A stretch of DNA of 64,000 nt, taken from NCBI GenBank assembly GCA_028686135.1, contig JAQUCP010000004.1, positions 62,001 to 126,000 of the forward strand, written 5' to 3'. This document shows, in pieces, positions 51,680 through 60,363 of this stretch. This DNA comes from UBA12481 sp012523435. Lineage in GTDB: Bacteria; Bacteroidota; Bacteroidia; Bacteroidales; UBA12481. The position numbers were made by a program, and so were the translations under genes. Numbering within the stretch: position 1 is the stretch's first letter; the number at the start of each line of letters is the position of its first letter. The notes below the pieces were generated by a model. That model did not search any database. It saw nothing but the letters and a program-made list of their open reading frames with translations, and was not told where the DNA came from.

Positions 51680-53422
51680 ATGAAGCACCGTACATCTCTC
51701 CATATACTTTGCATCTTCTTGATTAACTTACTGTTATCAGGTAATCTCCAAGCTCAGGTCGGGAGTAAACAAACCGTTTCAACAGGAATCAAGCCGATGG
51801 GAATCCCCATCTTTTTATCGGGCAATTTCGGAGAGCCACGAGCCAATCATTTTCATTCCGGGATAGACATTAAAACTGGTGGCGTTCCGGGTGTACCGGT
51901 CAGGAGTGTTGCTCCGGGGTACGTTTCCCGGATCAAAGTTGAACCGGGTGGATATGGGCAGGCTTTATACCTTAATCATCCTAATGGGTACACATCGGTT
52001 TATGCTCATCTTCAGTCTTTTAACAAGAATATTGCCGAGTTTGTCAAGCACGAGCAGTACCGCCGGGAGTCCTTTTCGGTGGATCTCTTCCCAGAAAGCA
52101 GCCGCTTTCCGGTAGAGGCCGGTCAGGTCATCGCCAGCTCAGGTAATTCGGGAAGCTCGCAAGGCCCACATCTTCATTTCGAAATACGTGACACACACTC
52201 CGAAAACCCTATCAATCCGCTCATCCAAGCTTTGCGGGTACTAGATCACACTGCACCAGTGATGGAGCGGATTGTTATCTATTCTCTTGGGCGACATAAG
52301 GAGTGGATCAAACCGCTTGATCTGAACCTGACCAAAGGTAGTAGCGGAGTTTATACCACCCGTAATAGTCAGCCCCTACCGCTGGATCACCGTTCTGGCA
52401 TTGGGATTCAGCTGTACGAGCTGATTGATGGCTCTGCTAATCGTTGTGGAGTGTATCAGTTACAGGGCTATCTCGATGATGAGCTGTTTTTCGAAAGTTT
52501 GATGGATGAATTTTCATTTGCCGAAACCCGGTATATGAATAGTTATATGGATTATCGGATATACCAGATAGAGGGGCGATATGTACTCAAACTTTTTGTG
52601 GAGCCAAACAATCGCAGCAGTATATATCATTTCACCAAGAATAACGGCATCCTGGTGGTCCGTGACAGCAGTGTTCACGAGTTAAAAATTGTGGCACTGG
52701 ATGTCGCGGGCAACCAATCAGTTGCCCGCTGTCAAGTTCGATTAAATCCCTCTGATTTTAAGAAAGATCCGGATTACCTTCCAACCTATAATGCCTTTTT
52801 TAGTTTTGCTGAAAGCAACCATTTTTCAGCTGATGGACTGGAGATTGACCTTCCCCGGGGGGCTCTTTATGATGATCTATACTTTAAATATCTCATCGAA
52901 CCGACTCCTGATGGATGTTACAGTCCGCTGCACCGGGTTCATAAAAACACCACCCCGCTCCACCAATTCTTTACCCTTCGAATCCGGCCTGAAAAGATTC
53001 CGGAACCACTGAAATCCAAAGCCCAGATTGTTGAGCTGGATAGCGATGGCCGTTTCTCAGCGGTTGGAGGTCGCTGGGAAGGTGAGATGCTAACCGTGCG
53101 GGTACGCAGCTTTGGCGATTACACCGTCATGCTCGACACAATCCCGCCGCTCATCCGTGCGGCAAATTTTTCGCTGGAGGAAGATTTACAAAACCTGGAG
53201 ACCATCCGGTTCATCATCAGCGATGATCTTTCGGGGATACATCGTTACCGAGGCGAATTGGACGGAAAATGGATCTTGATGGAATACGATCAAAAAAACC
53301 GACTGCTGAAATATACCTGGGATGCGACAAGAGTTGATCCGAGAAAAACTCACCGGCTCACTATTCAGGTTGATGATCAGGCAGGAAATTCTTTATCCAC
53401 AAGCTATCAATTTTATAGATAA
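51680..53422 (+). CDS. Secreted M23 (LytM) family metallopeptidase
   Basis: The 580-residue protein has a signal peptide (about 1-27), a LytM zinc peptidase domain (about 50-190) with the metal ligands in NHFHSGIDIK and HLHFEIRD, and a C-terminal set of beta-sandwich domains (about 195-580). The HxH and H-x3-D ligands are intact, so it should be active. It cuts peptidoglycan cross-links or activates other wall enzymes. ATG 51680 is preferred since a full -7 box ends six bases upstream, inside the longer frame. Confidence 0.9.
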   Translation: MKHRTSLHILCIFLINLLLSGNLQAQVGSKQTVSTGIKPMGIPIFLSGNFGEPRANHFHSGIDIKTGGVPGVPVRSVAPGYVSRIKVEPGGYGQALYLNHPNGYTSVYAHLQSFNKNIAEFVKHEQYRRESFSVDLFPESSRFPVEAGQVIASSGNSGSSQGPHLHFEIRDTHSENPINPLIQALRVLDHTAPVMERIVIYSLGRHKEWIKPLDLNLTKGSSGVYTTRNSQPLPLDHRSGIGIQLYELIDGSANRCGVYQLQGYLDDELFFESLMDEFSFAETRYMNSYMDYRIYQIEGRYVLKLFVEPNNRSSIYHFTKNNGILVVRDSSVHELKIVALDVAGNQSVARCQVRLNPSDFKKDPDYLPTYNAFFSFAESNHFSADGLEIDLPRGALYDDLYFKYLIEPTPDGCYSPLHRVHKNTTPLHQFFTLRIRPEKIPEPLKSKAQIVELDSDGRFSAVGGRWEGEMLTVRVRSFGDYTVMLDTIPPLIRAANFSLEEDLQNLETIRFIISDDLSGIHRYRGELDGKWILMEYDQKNRLLKYTWDATRVDPRKTHRLTIQVDDQAGNSLSTSYQFYR

Positions 53423-53445
53423 ATAATTAACATAAACAATTGAAT

Positions 53446-55095
53446 ATGAAGAAGAACACTATTCTTTTACTGCTGATGCTCGCTATGGGAGTGAAGACGA
53501 GCGATGCCTGCACCAATTTTCTGGTAACCAGAGGAGCCTCTGCTGATGGCTCCACAATGATCACGTATGCTGCCGATTCACATGTTTTGTATGGGGAGCT
53601 CTATTATCGTCCCGCTGCCTCTTGGCCTGTCGGCACCATGATGGATATCCGGGAGTGGGACACGGGTCGCTACCTAGGGAAAATCCCGCAGGCAACCTAT
53701 ACTTATTCGGTCATTGGCAACATGAATGAGCACCAGTTGACCATTGGTGAAACCACCTACGGAGGGCGATCGGAGCTTCGCAACCGGGATGGCATCATGG
53801 ATTACGGGAGTTTGATCTGGGTAACGCTCCAACGAGCCAAAACAGCCCGCGAAGCCATCACGGTCATGGTTGACCTTTGCGAAAAGCACGGCTATTACTC
53901 CTCTGGGGAGTCTTTCTCTATTGCCGACCCGAATGAGGTCTGGATTTTCGAAATCATCGGAAAAGGCCAGGGTCGCAAAGGGATTCTTTATGTTGCCAGG
54001 AGGATACCAGACGGTTACATAAGTGCGCATGCCAACCAAGCCCGTATCACCACTTTCCCGTTGAATGATCCGGACAACTGCATTTATGCCCCGGATGTGA
54101 TCACTTTTGCACGCGACAAAGGGTGGTTCGATGGTAAAGATGAGGATTTCTCCTTCCGTGACACCTATGCACCGCTGGATTTTGGTGGAATGCGGGGTTG
54201 TGAAGCCCGTGTTTGGGCCTTCTTTAACAAAGTGTCGAGTGAAATGGACCAGTATGTCGATTACGCGATGGGTTACGACGCTACCAATCCAATGCCATTG
54301 TGGATCAAGCCTGACCGAAAGCTTTCAGCCCAGGATCTGATGGCCTATATGGGTGACCATTACGAGGGTACCCCAATGGATATGACCAAAGATGTAGGAG
54401 CAGGGCCGTTTGAGTGTCCCTACCGCTGGCGACCGATGTATTTTGAGGTTGATGGCCAGCAGTATCTGAATGAAAGAGCCATTGCCACCCAGCAAACCGG
54501 CTTCTCTTTCGTTACCCAGTCGCGCTCCTGGTTGCCCGACCCCGTTGGAGGAATCTTCTGGTTTGGGGTTGATGATGCCGCTACTACCCAGTATGTACCA
54601 ATGTACTGTGGAATCCAAGATATCCCAATCAGTTTCCAGGAGGGTAACGGCGATATGCTGGAATACTCAGAATCCGCTGCTTTCTGGGTCTTCAATCTGG
54701 TATCTAACTTTTGCTACCTGCGGTACAACTACATGGTAGAAGATGTTAAACTGGTACAGAAAAAGCTGACCGACAAGTTTGCTGCATCCATACCGGCGAT
54801 CGATGAGGCTGCCGTTGCTCTATTCAAACAGGACGAAAGTCTTGGCAGGCAGTTCCTCACCGATTATTCCATCCAGGCAGCCGATCTGACTTTCCGTGAA
54901 TGGAAGAAACTATCAGAATATCTGCTAGTTAAGTATATTGACGGCAACATTAAAAAAGAAAAAGACGGGCGATTCCTGGATAACGGCACTGGCGTTTCCG
55001 TAGGCCCCGACCAGCCAGGCTATCCTGAGTCGTGGAAGCGAATGGTTAAAGAGGATGCCGGCGAAACATTAAAAGTGGTTAAACCTAAAAGATAA
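53446..55095 (+). CDS. Peptidase family C69 dipeptidase
   Basis: The 549-residue protein resembles PepD/U34 dipeptidases of the N-terminal-nucleophile hydrolase fold. The signal sequence ends before Cys22 in DACTNFLV, and this cysteine becomes the N-terminal nucleophile after cleavage. RGASADGSTMITYAADSH, MNEHQLTIGETTYGGR and SIADPNEVWIFEI are family motifs. It releases N-terminal amino acids from short peptides in the periplasm or outside. ATG 53446 is preferred to TTG 53440. It follows the M23 gene by 23 bases and may be co-transcribed with it. Confidence 0.9.
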   Translation: MKKNTILLLLMLAMGVKTSDACTNFLVTRGASADGSTMITYAADSHVLYGELYYRPAASWPVGTMMDIREWDTGRYLGKIPQATYTYSVIGNMNEHQLTIGETTYGGRSELRNRDGIMDYGSLIWVTLQRAKTAREAITVMVDLCEKHGYYSSGESFSIADPNEVWIFEIIGKGQGRKGILYVARRIPDGYISAHANQARITTFPLNDPDNCIYAPDVITFARDKGWFDGKDEDFSFRDTYAPLDFGGMRGCEARVWAFFNKVSSEMDQYVDYAMGYDATNPMPLWIKPDRKLSAQDLMAYMGDHYEGTPMDMTKDVGAGPFECPYRWRPMYFEVDGQQYLNERAIATQQTGFSFVTQSRSWLPDPVGGIFWFGVDDAATTQYVPMYCGIQDIPISFQEGNGDMLEYSESAAFWVFNLVSNFCYLRYNYMVEDVKLVQKKLTDKFAASIPAIDEAAVALFKQDESLGRQFLTDYSIQAADLTFREWKKLSEYLLVKYIDGNIKKEKDGRFLDNGTGVSVGPDQPGYPESWKRMVKEDAGETLKVVKPKR

Positions 55096-55112
55096 AGTTT
55101 TTAAAACCACAC

Positions 55113-55143
55113 TTGTAAGTTTAGTAAGAAAATGCTAATATTG
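55113..55143 (+). promoter_or_regulatory. Promoter for rplS
   Basis: TTG (55113-55115), a 20-base spacer and TAATATTG (55136-55143), one base from the TAnnTTTG box, precede rplS with a predicted leader of about 30 nt. Confidence 0.5.
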
Positions 55144-55179
55144 CAGCCAATTTTACAATAACCCATTAGATACGGCATA

Positions 55180-55527
55180 ATGAACTTGATAAATGTTGCA
55201 GAACAGGCCTTTGCGGTGAATCAGGAGTATCCGGATTTCAAATCAGGCGATACCATTACCGTGCATTATAAAATTAAAGAGGGTGACAAGGAGCGGATTC
55301 AGCTCTTTCGGGGCGTGGTTATACAGCGCCGTGGAGAGGGCACTACTGCTACGTTTACGGTTAGGAAGATTTCCAACAGCATAGGAGTTGAGCGCATCTT
55401 CCCGACTTTTTCGCCCTTCATCAGCAAAATCGAGGTAAACAAACGGGGAAGTGTTCGTCGTGCCCGGATTTATTACCTGCGTGGTTTAACTGGCAAGAAA
55501 GCCAGAATTAAAGAAAAGAGATTTTAA
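55180..55527 (+). CDS. rplS: Ribosomal protein bL19
   Basis: At 115 residues this has normal length. FKSGDTITVHYKIKEG, IQLFRGVVIQRRGEG and VRRARIYYLRGLTGKKARI are hallmark sequences. It sits at the interface of the ribosomal subunits. It is transcribed alone with a promoter and a strong terminator, not with trmD as in many bacteria. Confidence 0.97.
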   Translation: MNLINVAEQAFAVNQEYPDFKSGDTITVHYKIKEGDKERIQLFRGVVIQRRGEGTTATFTVRKISNSIGVERIFPTFSPFISKIEVNKRGSVRRARIYYLRGLTGKKARIKEKRF

Positions 55528-55547
55528 TCTGAATCTGATATTGTTTA

Positions 55548-55574
55548 AACCCCCGTCAACAGCGGGGGTTTTTC
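55548..55574 (+). terminator. Terminator after rplS
   Basis: Stem AACCCCCG (55548-55555) pairs with CGGGGGTT (55563-55570) across a seven-base loop, followed by T5. The nfeD stop lies 19 bases farther on the opposite strand. Confidence 0.85.
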
Positions 55575-55592
55575 ATTTCCCTGTATCAGCTT

Positions 55593-57014
55593 TCAGGCTT
55601 TCCTGACGTAGATCTGGGAAGCTTCCTGTTTGACGACCACCACTTTTGCCCCCTTTTCGATCCAGGAAGTATCCGCTACGGCATCAAACACCTGACCATT
55701 GACCATCACCTTTCCCGATGGGCGCAAGATCGAAAAAGCTTCCCCCTCCTGCCCTATCAAGTTGCGAATATCGGCCGGAGAACTGACAAATCCCTCCTCC
55801 CGTTGGGCGGTCCTACGAAGCGCAAGCCAGGCAAACGGACTGTTAGTAAACAACTTGCTACTTATCCAGATAGATCCAATCAGCGCCAGGAACACCAACA
55901 GCGTTACATAGGCAAAAGATCGAACTGCCTTACCTAGGTGAACCTGGGAAAAATCAAAAAGAACATTTTCAATCAAACTTAGCGACAAACCAGTGATGAT
56001 CAATACTATACCACTAATTCCTGCTACTCCAAAGCCTGGTAGTGCAAAAATCTCAACAAGCAAAAGAACAATCCCGACGATAAACAGGAGGATTTCCCAA
56101 TGCTCAGCCAGCCCGTCCAGGTAGAGTGGAGCAAAATAGAACAGAGCACCCATAATGGCAATGATAAGGGGAAATCCGATACCCGGAGTTTGTAGCTCAA
56201 AGTAGATTCCACCAATAATAAGCAGGATTAGGATTCCCTGAATGGCTGGGCTGAGAAGAATGGCGATAAATTTTTCAATACCAGTGAGCTTATATTCCCG
56301 CAGCTCATACTGGCCAATATCGGATTGATCTAACAATTCCTCAACGGAGTTAGCCTCTCCCTCGCAATAATCCCAGCGGATTGCTTCCTGGGTGGTCATT
56401 GTCAACACCTTTCCGGTATCGATAATTCCTGCGATATAGACTGATGGATCCACCATAGCCTCTGCAATCTTCGGGTCGCGCTTCCACTTGAGCACGGTAT
56501 CGCCCGAGGTGCTAATCAGGGTATCTTTCCCATGTGCTTCGGCCGTTGAGCGCATAGTTGAACGCATGTAGGACTGAAACTTATCAGGAACCACACTGCC
56601 GGTCTGATCCACAACGGTTGCTGCTCCGATATTAGCGCCGGGACGCATGTAAATACGGTCGCAAGCGATAGAAATCAGCGACCCGGCAGAAGCTGCATTG
56701 TTATCGATATAAACCCATACCGGTTTCGGATAATAGAGGATTTTTGTCCGGATGGAATCAGCCATATCCACCAACCCACCATAGGTATTCATCCGGATCA
56801 GGATCAAGTCGGCATTCCATTCTTCCGATTCCTCAAGAGCAGTTTGTGTAATTCTCCATAAGCCCTTGTCAACCTGCTGATTCATGGGAAAGACAAAAAC
56901 CCTGACCGGTTTCTCCGCGGTCACTACTGGGGCATCCTGACAGATCAACAGGCCGGGTAATACGAGGAATATCAATGATGCCAGGGCAGTGCGGAATAGT
57001 CGGTTACGTCTCAT
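55593..57014 (-). CDS. NfeD-family membrane-bound serine protease (ClpP-like)
   Basis: The 473-residue protein has a signal peptide (about 1-25), a ClpP-like serine protease domain (about 33-225) with the nucleophile in NNAASAGSLIS, four or five membrane segments (about 245-380), and a C-terminal NfeD OB-fold domain (about 405-473, GEAFSILRPSGKVMVNGQVFDA). Such proteins cut stomatin-family partners in archaea; the stomatin gene is not adjacent here. ATG 57014 is supported by a -7 box at 57033-57040; the in-frame ATG at 57044 lies upstream of it. Confidence 0.9.
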   Translation of the reverse strand: MRRNRLFRTALASLIFLVLPGLLICQDAPVVTAEKPVRVFVFPMNQQVDKGLWRITQTALEESEEWNADLILIRMNTYGGLVDMADSIRTKILYYPKPVWVYIDNNAASAGSLISIACDRIYMRPGANIGAATVVDQTGSVVPDKFQSYMRSTMRSTAEAHGKDTLISTSGDTVLKWKRDPKIAEAMVDPSVYIAGIIDTGKVLTMTTQEAIRWDYCEGEANSVEELLDQSDIGQYELREYKLTGIEKFIAILLSPAIQGILILLIIGGIYFELQTPGIGFPLIIAIMGALFYFAPLYLDGLAEHWEILLFIVGIVLLLVEIFALPGFGVAGISGIVLIITGLSLSLIENVLFDFSQVHLGKAVRSFAYVTLLVFLALIGSIWISSKLFTNSPFAWLALRRTAQREEGFVSSPADIRNLIGQEGEAFSILRPSGKVMVNGQVFDAVADTSWIEKGAKVVVVKQEASQIYVRKA

Positions 57015-57032
57015 GATTGAATTTCTCTTATA

Positions 57033-57069
57033 CAAAGGTAGCAAAGGGTTCCTGTTTTTGTTATTTTTG
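57033..57069. promoter_or_regulatory. Divergent promoters of nfeD and pfkA
   Basis: The minus strand has TACCTTTG (57033-57040) for nfeD, and the plus strand has TATTTTTG (57062-57069) for pfkA, only 21 bases apart. Both fit TAnnTTTG; neither has a clear -33, so polymerase binding at the two could be mutually exclusive. Confidence 0.5.
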
Positions 57070-57089
57070 CTACTTCTGATTCAAACACA

Positions 57090-58283
57090 ATGAAAAAACG
57101 CGGAACCATTGCAATTTTAACCGGAGGCGGGGATGTTCCCGGCCTCAACCCGGCCATCAGAGCCGTCACCATTAGAGCTTTACGTGAAGGATATGATGTC
57201 ATCGGCCTTCGTAGGGGCTGGGCTGGCATCACTGAGATGGTTAGAGATAAAAAGTATGATAACAGCAGAAACTTTATCCATCTGACCGAGGAAGTTGTCA
57301 ACCGTGCCGGACGTACAGGAGGTACTTTCCTGCATAGCTCACGAACCCGGCCAAGCCACATGCCAGCGCATGCGGTCCCTGAACAGTATAAAGAAACTTA
57401 TAATCAAGAAGTTAACGACCTTACCCCAGAAATTCTTAAGAATCTGGAGTGGTTGGGGGTTGATTATCTGATTCCCATCGGAGGAGATGATACTTTGAGT
57501 TACGGAGTTCGACTCTATGGCGAAGGAGTTCGGGTGGTAGCTATCCCAAAAACCATGGACAATGATGTTCCAGGAACCGACTACTGCATTGGTTTTTCGA
57601 CCTGTGTTACCCGAACCATCCACCTCGTTAACACCCTGCGAACCAGTGCCGGATCCCACGAAAGAATCCTGGTGATTGAGGTTTTTGGACGATATGCCGG
57701 ATTCACGGCCATGCTGCCAACCATGGCCGGAGCAGCCCACCGTTGTGTCATCCCGGAACACAAATTTGATATCGAACAGCTGACTGAACTGCTGGTACAA
57801 GACCGAAATCAAAATCCATCTAAATACTCCATCTGTCTGATATCCGAAGGAGCCACCTTCCAAGGCCTGGAAGATATGCTGCTCCTGGACGGCGAAAAGG
57901 ATATGTTTGGCCATGCCAAACTCGGTGGCATCGGTATGACAGTGGGCAACAAAGTAAAAGAGCTAACCCCGAAGTTCAATAACGGTCAGCGAATCAATGT
58001 CATCAACCAGAACCTTGGATACCTGGTCCGTGGTGGTGACCCTGATGCAATCGACTCCATCGTTCCAATGGCTTTTGGAAACCTCGCTCTCGACCTGATC
58101 CTTAAAGGTATCCATGGCCGTCTGGTTATTTTAAAAAATGGCCGGTACGATAATGCCCCACTGGATGTGGTCACCGCCACCAAGAAGTTTGTTGACGTGG
58201 AAAAGCATTACAACATTGAACGGCTACGACCGAAGTACAATGCTTTCGACTTCAAACCTCTGTTTATCATGACTGGCGAGTAG
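57090..58283 (+). CDS. pfkA: 6-phosphofructokinase with pyrophosphate-type active-site residues
   Basis: The 397-residue protein is of the PfkA superfamily (LTGGGDVPGLNPAIRAV, VFGRYAGFTA). At the phosphoryl-donor site it has GGDDT (Asp134) where E. coli ATP-PFK has GGDGS, and PKTMDND (Lys154) where E. coli has PGTIDND. Asp and Lys at these two places are the signature of pyrophosphate-dependent enzymes, which work reversibly and save ATP. It is about 75 residues longer than the E. coli enzyme, in line with that group. Catalytic Asp is in MDND. Cofactor is inferred from the residues, not shown. Confidence 0.87.
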   Translation: MKKRGTIAILTGGGDVPGLNPAIRAVTIRALREGYDVIGLRRGWAGITEMVRDKKYDNSRNFIHLTEEVVNRAGRTGGTFLHSSRTRPSHMPAHAVPEQYKETYNQEVNDLTPEILKNLEWLGVDYLIPIGGDDTLSYGVRLYGEGVRVVAIPKTMDNDVPGTDYCIGFSTCVTRTIHLVNTLRTSAGSHERILVIEVFGRYAGFTAMLPTMAGAAHRCVIPEHKFDIEQLTELLVQDRNQNPSKYSICLISEGATFQGLEDMLLLDGEKDMFGHAKLGGIGMTVGNKVKELTPKFNNGQRINVINQNLGYLVRGGDPDAIDSIVPMAFGNLALDLILKGIHGRLVILKNGRYDNAPLDVVTATKKFVDVEKHYNIERLRPKYNAFDFKPLFIMTGE

Positions 58284-59022
58284 CGTTCAGGTAAGAGTGG
58301 AAGAGGTTGAGCCCCTGGTGTTTCTCCGGGGTAAAGTTGTACGATATGTTGTTCATCAGATAGCCTAAGACCTCTGCTTCAGGCAGATAGAGATTTTTAC
58401 TCCACTCTCTTGCAATCTGAGGTATGGCTGTTATTCCAAATTTCTGAGCCTCATTTAGGCGTTCAATGAGTTCTGGATCAGAGTGTTTTTTTGTAGCCCA
58501 GGCGGCAAAAACAAACGGCAGGCCAGTGAAACGCTTCCACTCCTCCGCTAGATCCAATTTGTAAGGGTGCTTTTTTTCAACTTTGAAGACTTTATCGCCA
58601 ATACAGACAGCTGCATCTTGGCCGCTAATCACCCAATCCTCAAAGCCCTCGCTGCCGGGAAGAAACTCCCAATCGCGATGCCAACTCTCGCGAGCCAAAA
58701 TCCGGATCAACTCAACACTGGTGCGGGAATGAGAATCAAGCCACACTCGACGAATTTCGTCAGGAGGACAATCGGAAAAAAGGCAAACGGTCCTGACAGG
58801 CCCTTCCACTCCGATACAATAATCACTGATCCATTCCACTTCGCCATGGCGCGGAAAGGCACCAACGGGAACTAAGGCCAAGTCAGCCTCACCGGCTGAC
58901 AAGCGCGCAGCACCCCGGGCTGGAACATCGGGAAGAATGACCGAATGATCAAAAAGACCGGAATGAGTAACTCCATAAACCAACGGTGCGGAGTTTAAGT
59001 AACTGACTACGGAGATATTCAT
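58267..59022 (-). CDS. mqnA: Chorismate dehydratase MqnA (futalosine menaquinone pathway)
   Basis: The 251-residue protein begins MNISVVSYLNSAPLVYGV, the hallmark of MqnA, and continues with DVPARGAARLSAGEADLALVP and DSHSRTSVELIRIL, which form the two-domain ligand cleft. It removes water from chorismate to make 3-enolpyruvylbenzoate, the first step of the alternative menaquinone route. A -7 box at 59050-59057 supports this start over one at 59070. The 3' end overlaps pfkA by 17 bases on the opposite strand. No other mqn gene is near. Confidence 0.92.
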   Translation of the reverse strand: MNISVVSYLNSAPLVYGVTHSGLFDHSVILPDVPARGAARLSAGEADLALVPVGAFPRHGEVEWISDYCIGVEGPVRTVCLFSDCPPDEIRRVWLDSHSRTSVELIRILARESWHRDWEFLPGSEGFEDWVISGQDAAVCIGDKVFKVEKKHPYKLDLAEEWKRFTGLPFVFAAWATKKHSDPELIERLNEAQKFGITAIPQIAREWSKNLYLPEAEVLGYLMNNISYNFTPEKHQGLNLFHSYLNATRQS

Positions 59023-59033
59023 CAGATTGACTC

Positions 59034-59066
59034 TTTCCTTGAAGCAAAGCAAATTTACTACTTTTA
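59034..59066 (+). promoter_or_regulatory. Promoter for purB
   Basis: TTTC (59034-59037), a 21-base spacer and TACTTTTA (59059-59066) approximate the consensus, 20 bases before purB. It overlaps the mqnA promoter on the other strand. Confidence 0.4.
59050..59057 (-). promoter_or_regulatory. -7 box for mqnA
   Basis: The minus strand reads TAAATTTG, a full TAnnTTTG match, 28 bases upstream of the mqnA start at 59022. Confidence 0.5.
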
Positions 59067-59085
59067 CCATCTAAACTCGATAAGA

Positions 59086-60263
59086 ATGAACCTGACGGAA
59101 TTAACAGCCATCTCCCCCATCGACGGACGATACCGGAAGCAAACCCATGATCTGGCCGAATTCTTCTCCGAATGGGGACTAATTCGCTACCGCCTGCGCG
59201 TTGAAGTAGAATATTTTATCATGCTCTGTCAGATTCCAATACCCCGGCTGAAAGAACTTCCGGAAGAAAAGATTCCCTCCTTGAGAGATCTTTATCTTAA
59301 TTTCAATCCCGACCAAGCAGCAAGAGTCAAAGAGATCGAAAAAACAACCAACCATGATGTTAAAGCAGTAGAATACTACCTTAAAGAACAATTCGATCAA
59401 TTGGAACTATCAGAGTACAAGGAGTTCATCCATTTCGGTCTCACCTCACAGGATATCAATAATACCGCCTGCCCCCTGTCGATCAAAGAAGCCATCAACC
59501 GGGTCTATCTTCCGGTTCTGCTCCAATTAACCGAAAAGCTCAAGAATCTATCCGATGAGTGGTACGATGTACCCATGCTAGCCCGAACTCACGGACAGCC
59601 AGCATCACCAACCCGGTTGGGCAAAGAGTTTTTGGTTTTTATCGAAAGACTTGAAAAACAGATCGATACACTAATAAACATGCCCTACCCAGCCAAATTT
59701 GGAGGTGCTACTGGCAATTTCAATGCACACTGGGTGGCCTATCCTGAAATTGACTGGGTTCGTTTCTCTAACGAATTGGTAAATAATAAATTGGGACTAG
59801 ATCGCTCCCAGGTAACCACCCAAATTGAACATTATGATAATCTGGCAGCCGTGTTCGATTGCATCCGGAGAATCAACGTCATCCTGATTGATCTGTGCCG
59901 AGATATCTGGGCCTATATTTCCATGAACTATTTCAAACAGAAGATCAAAGCCGGAGAGGTTGGTTCTTCAACCATGCCTCATAAAGTTAATCCCATTGAT
60001 TTCGAAAACGCTGAGGGGAACCTTGGGGTTGCCTGCGCCTTACTTGATCATCTTAGCATGAAACTCCCCATCTCCAGGCTTCAGCGGGACTTGACCGACT
60101 CGACGGTGATGCGTAACGTTGGAGTACCGCTGGCACACGGACTGTTGGCATTCCGATCCCTGCAAAAAGGTCTAAGTAAACTGCTGCTGAACTCGGAAGC
60201 TATCAATAAAGATCTGGAAGCAAACTGGGCAGTGGTAGCAGAAGCCATTCAAACCATCCTGCG
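59086..60263 (+). CDS. purB: Adenylosuccinate lyase (truncated by assembly gap)
   Basis: The first 392 residues of adenylosuccinate lyase are present: TAISPIDGRY at the N-terminus, ARTHGQPASPT, and the fumarase-superfamily signature GSSTMPHKVNPIDFENAEGN with the catalytic serine in its loop. The enzyme acts twice in purine synthesis, releasing fumarate from SAICAR and adenylosuccinate. The sequence stops in the N run, so about 55-65 C-terminal residues are lost. The apparent 888-residue reading frame that continues beyond the gap is an artefact of joining two contigs. Confidence 0.95.
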
Positions 60264-60363
60264 NNNNNNNNNNNNNNNNNNNNNNNNNNNNNNNNNNNNN
60301 NNNNNNNNNNNNNNNNNNNNNNNNNNNNNNNNNNNNNNNNNNNNNNNNNNNNNNNNNNNNNNN
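60264..60363. other. Assembly gap (100 N)
   Basis: Exactly 100 N occupy these positions, the convention for a scaffold gap of unknown size. The end of purB and the start of the ABC exporter gene are hidden in it, together with any genes between. Confidence 0.99.
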
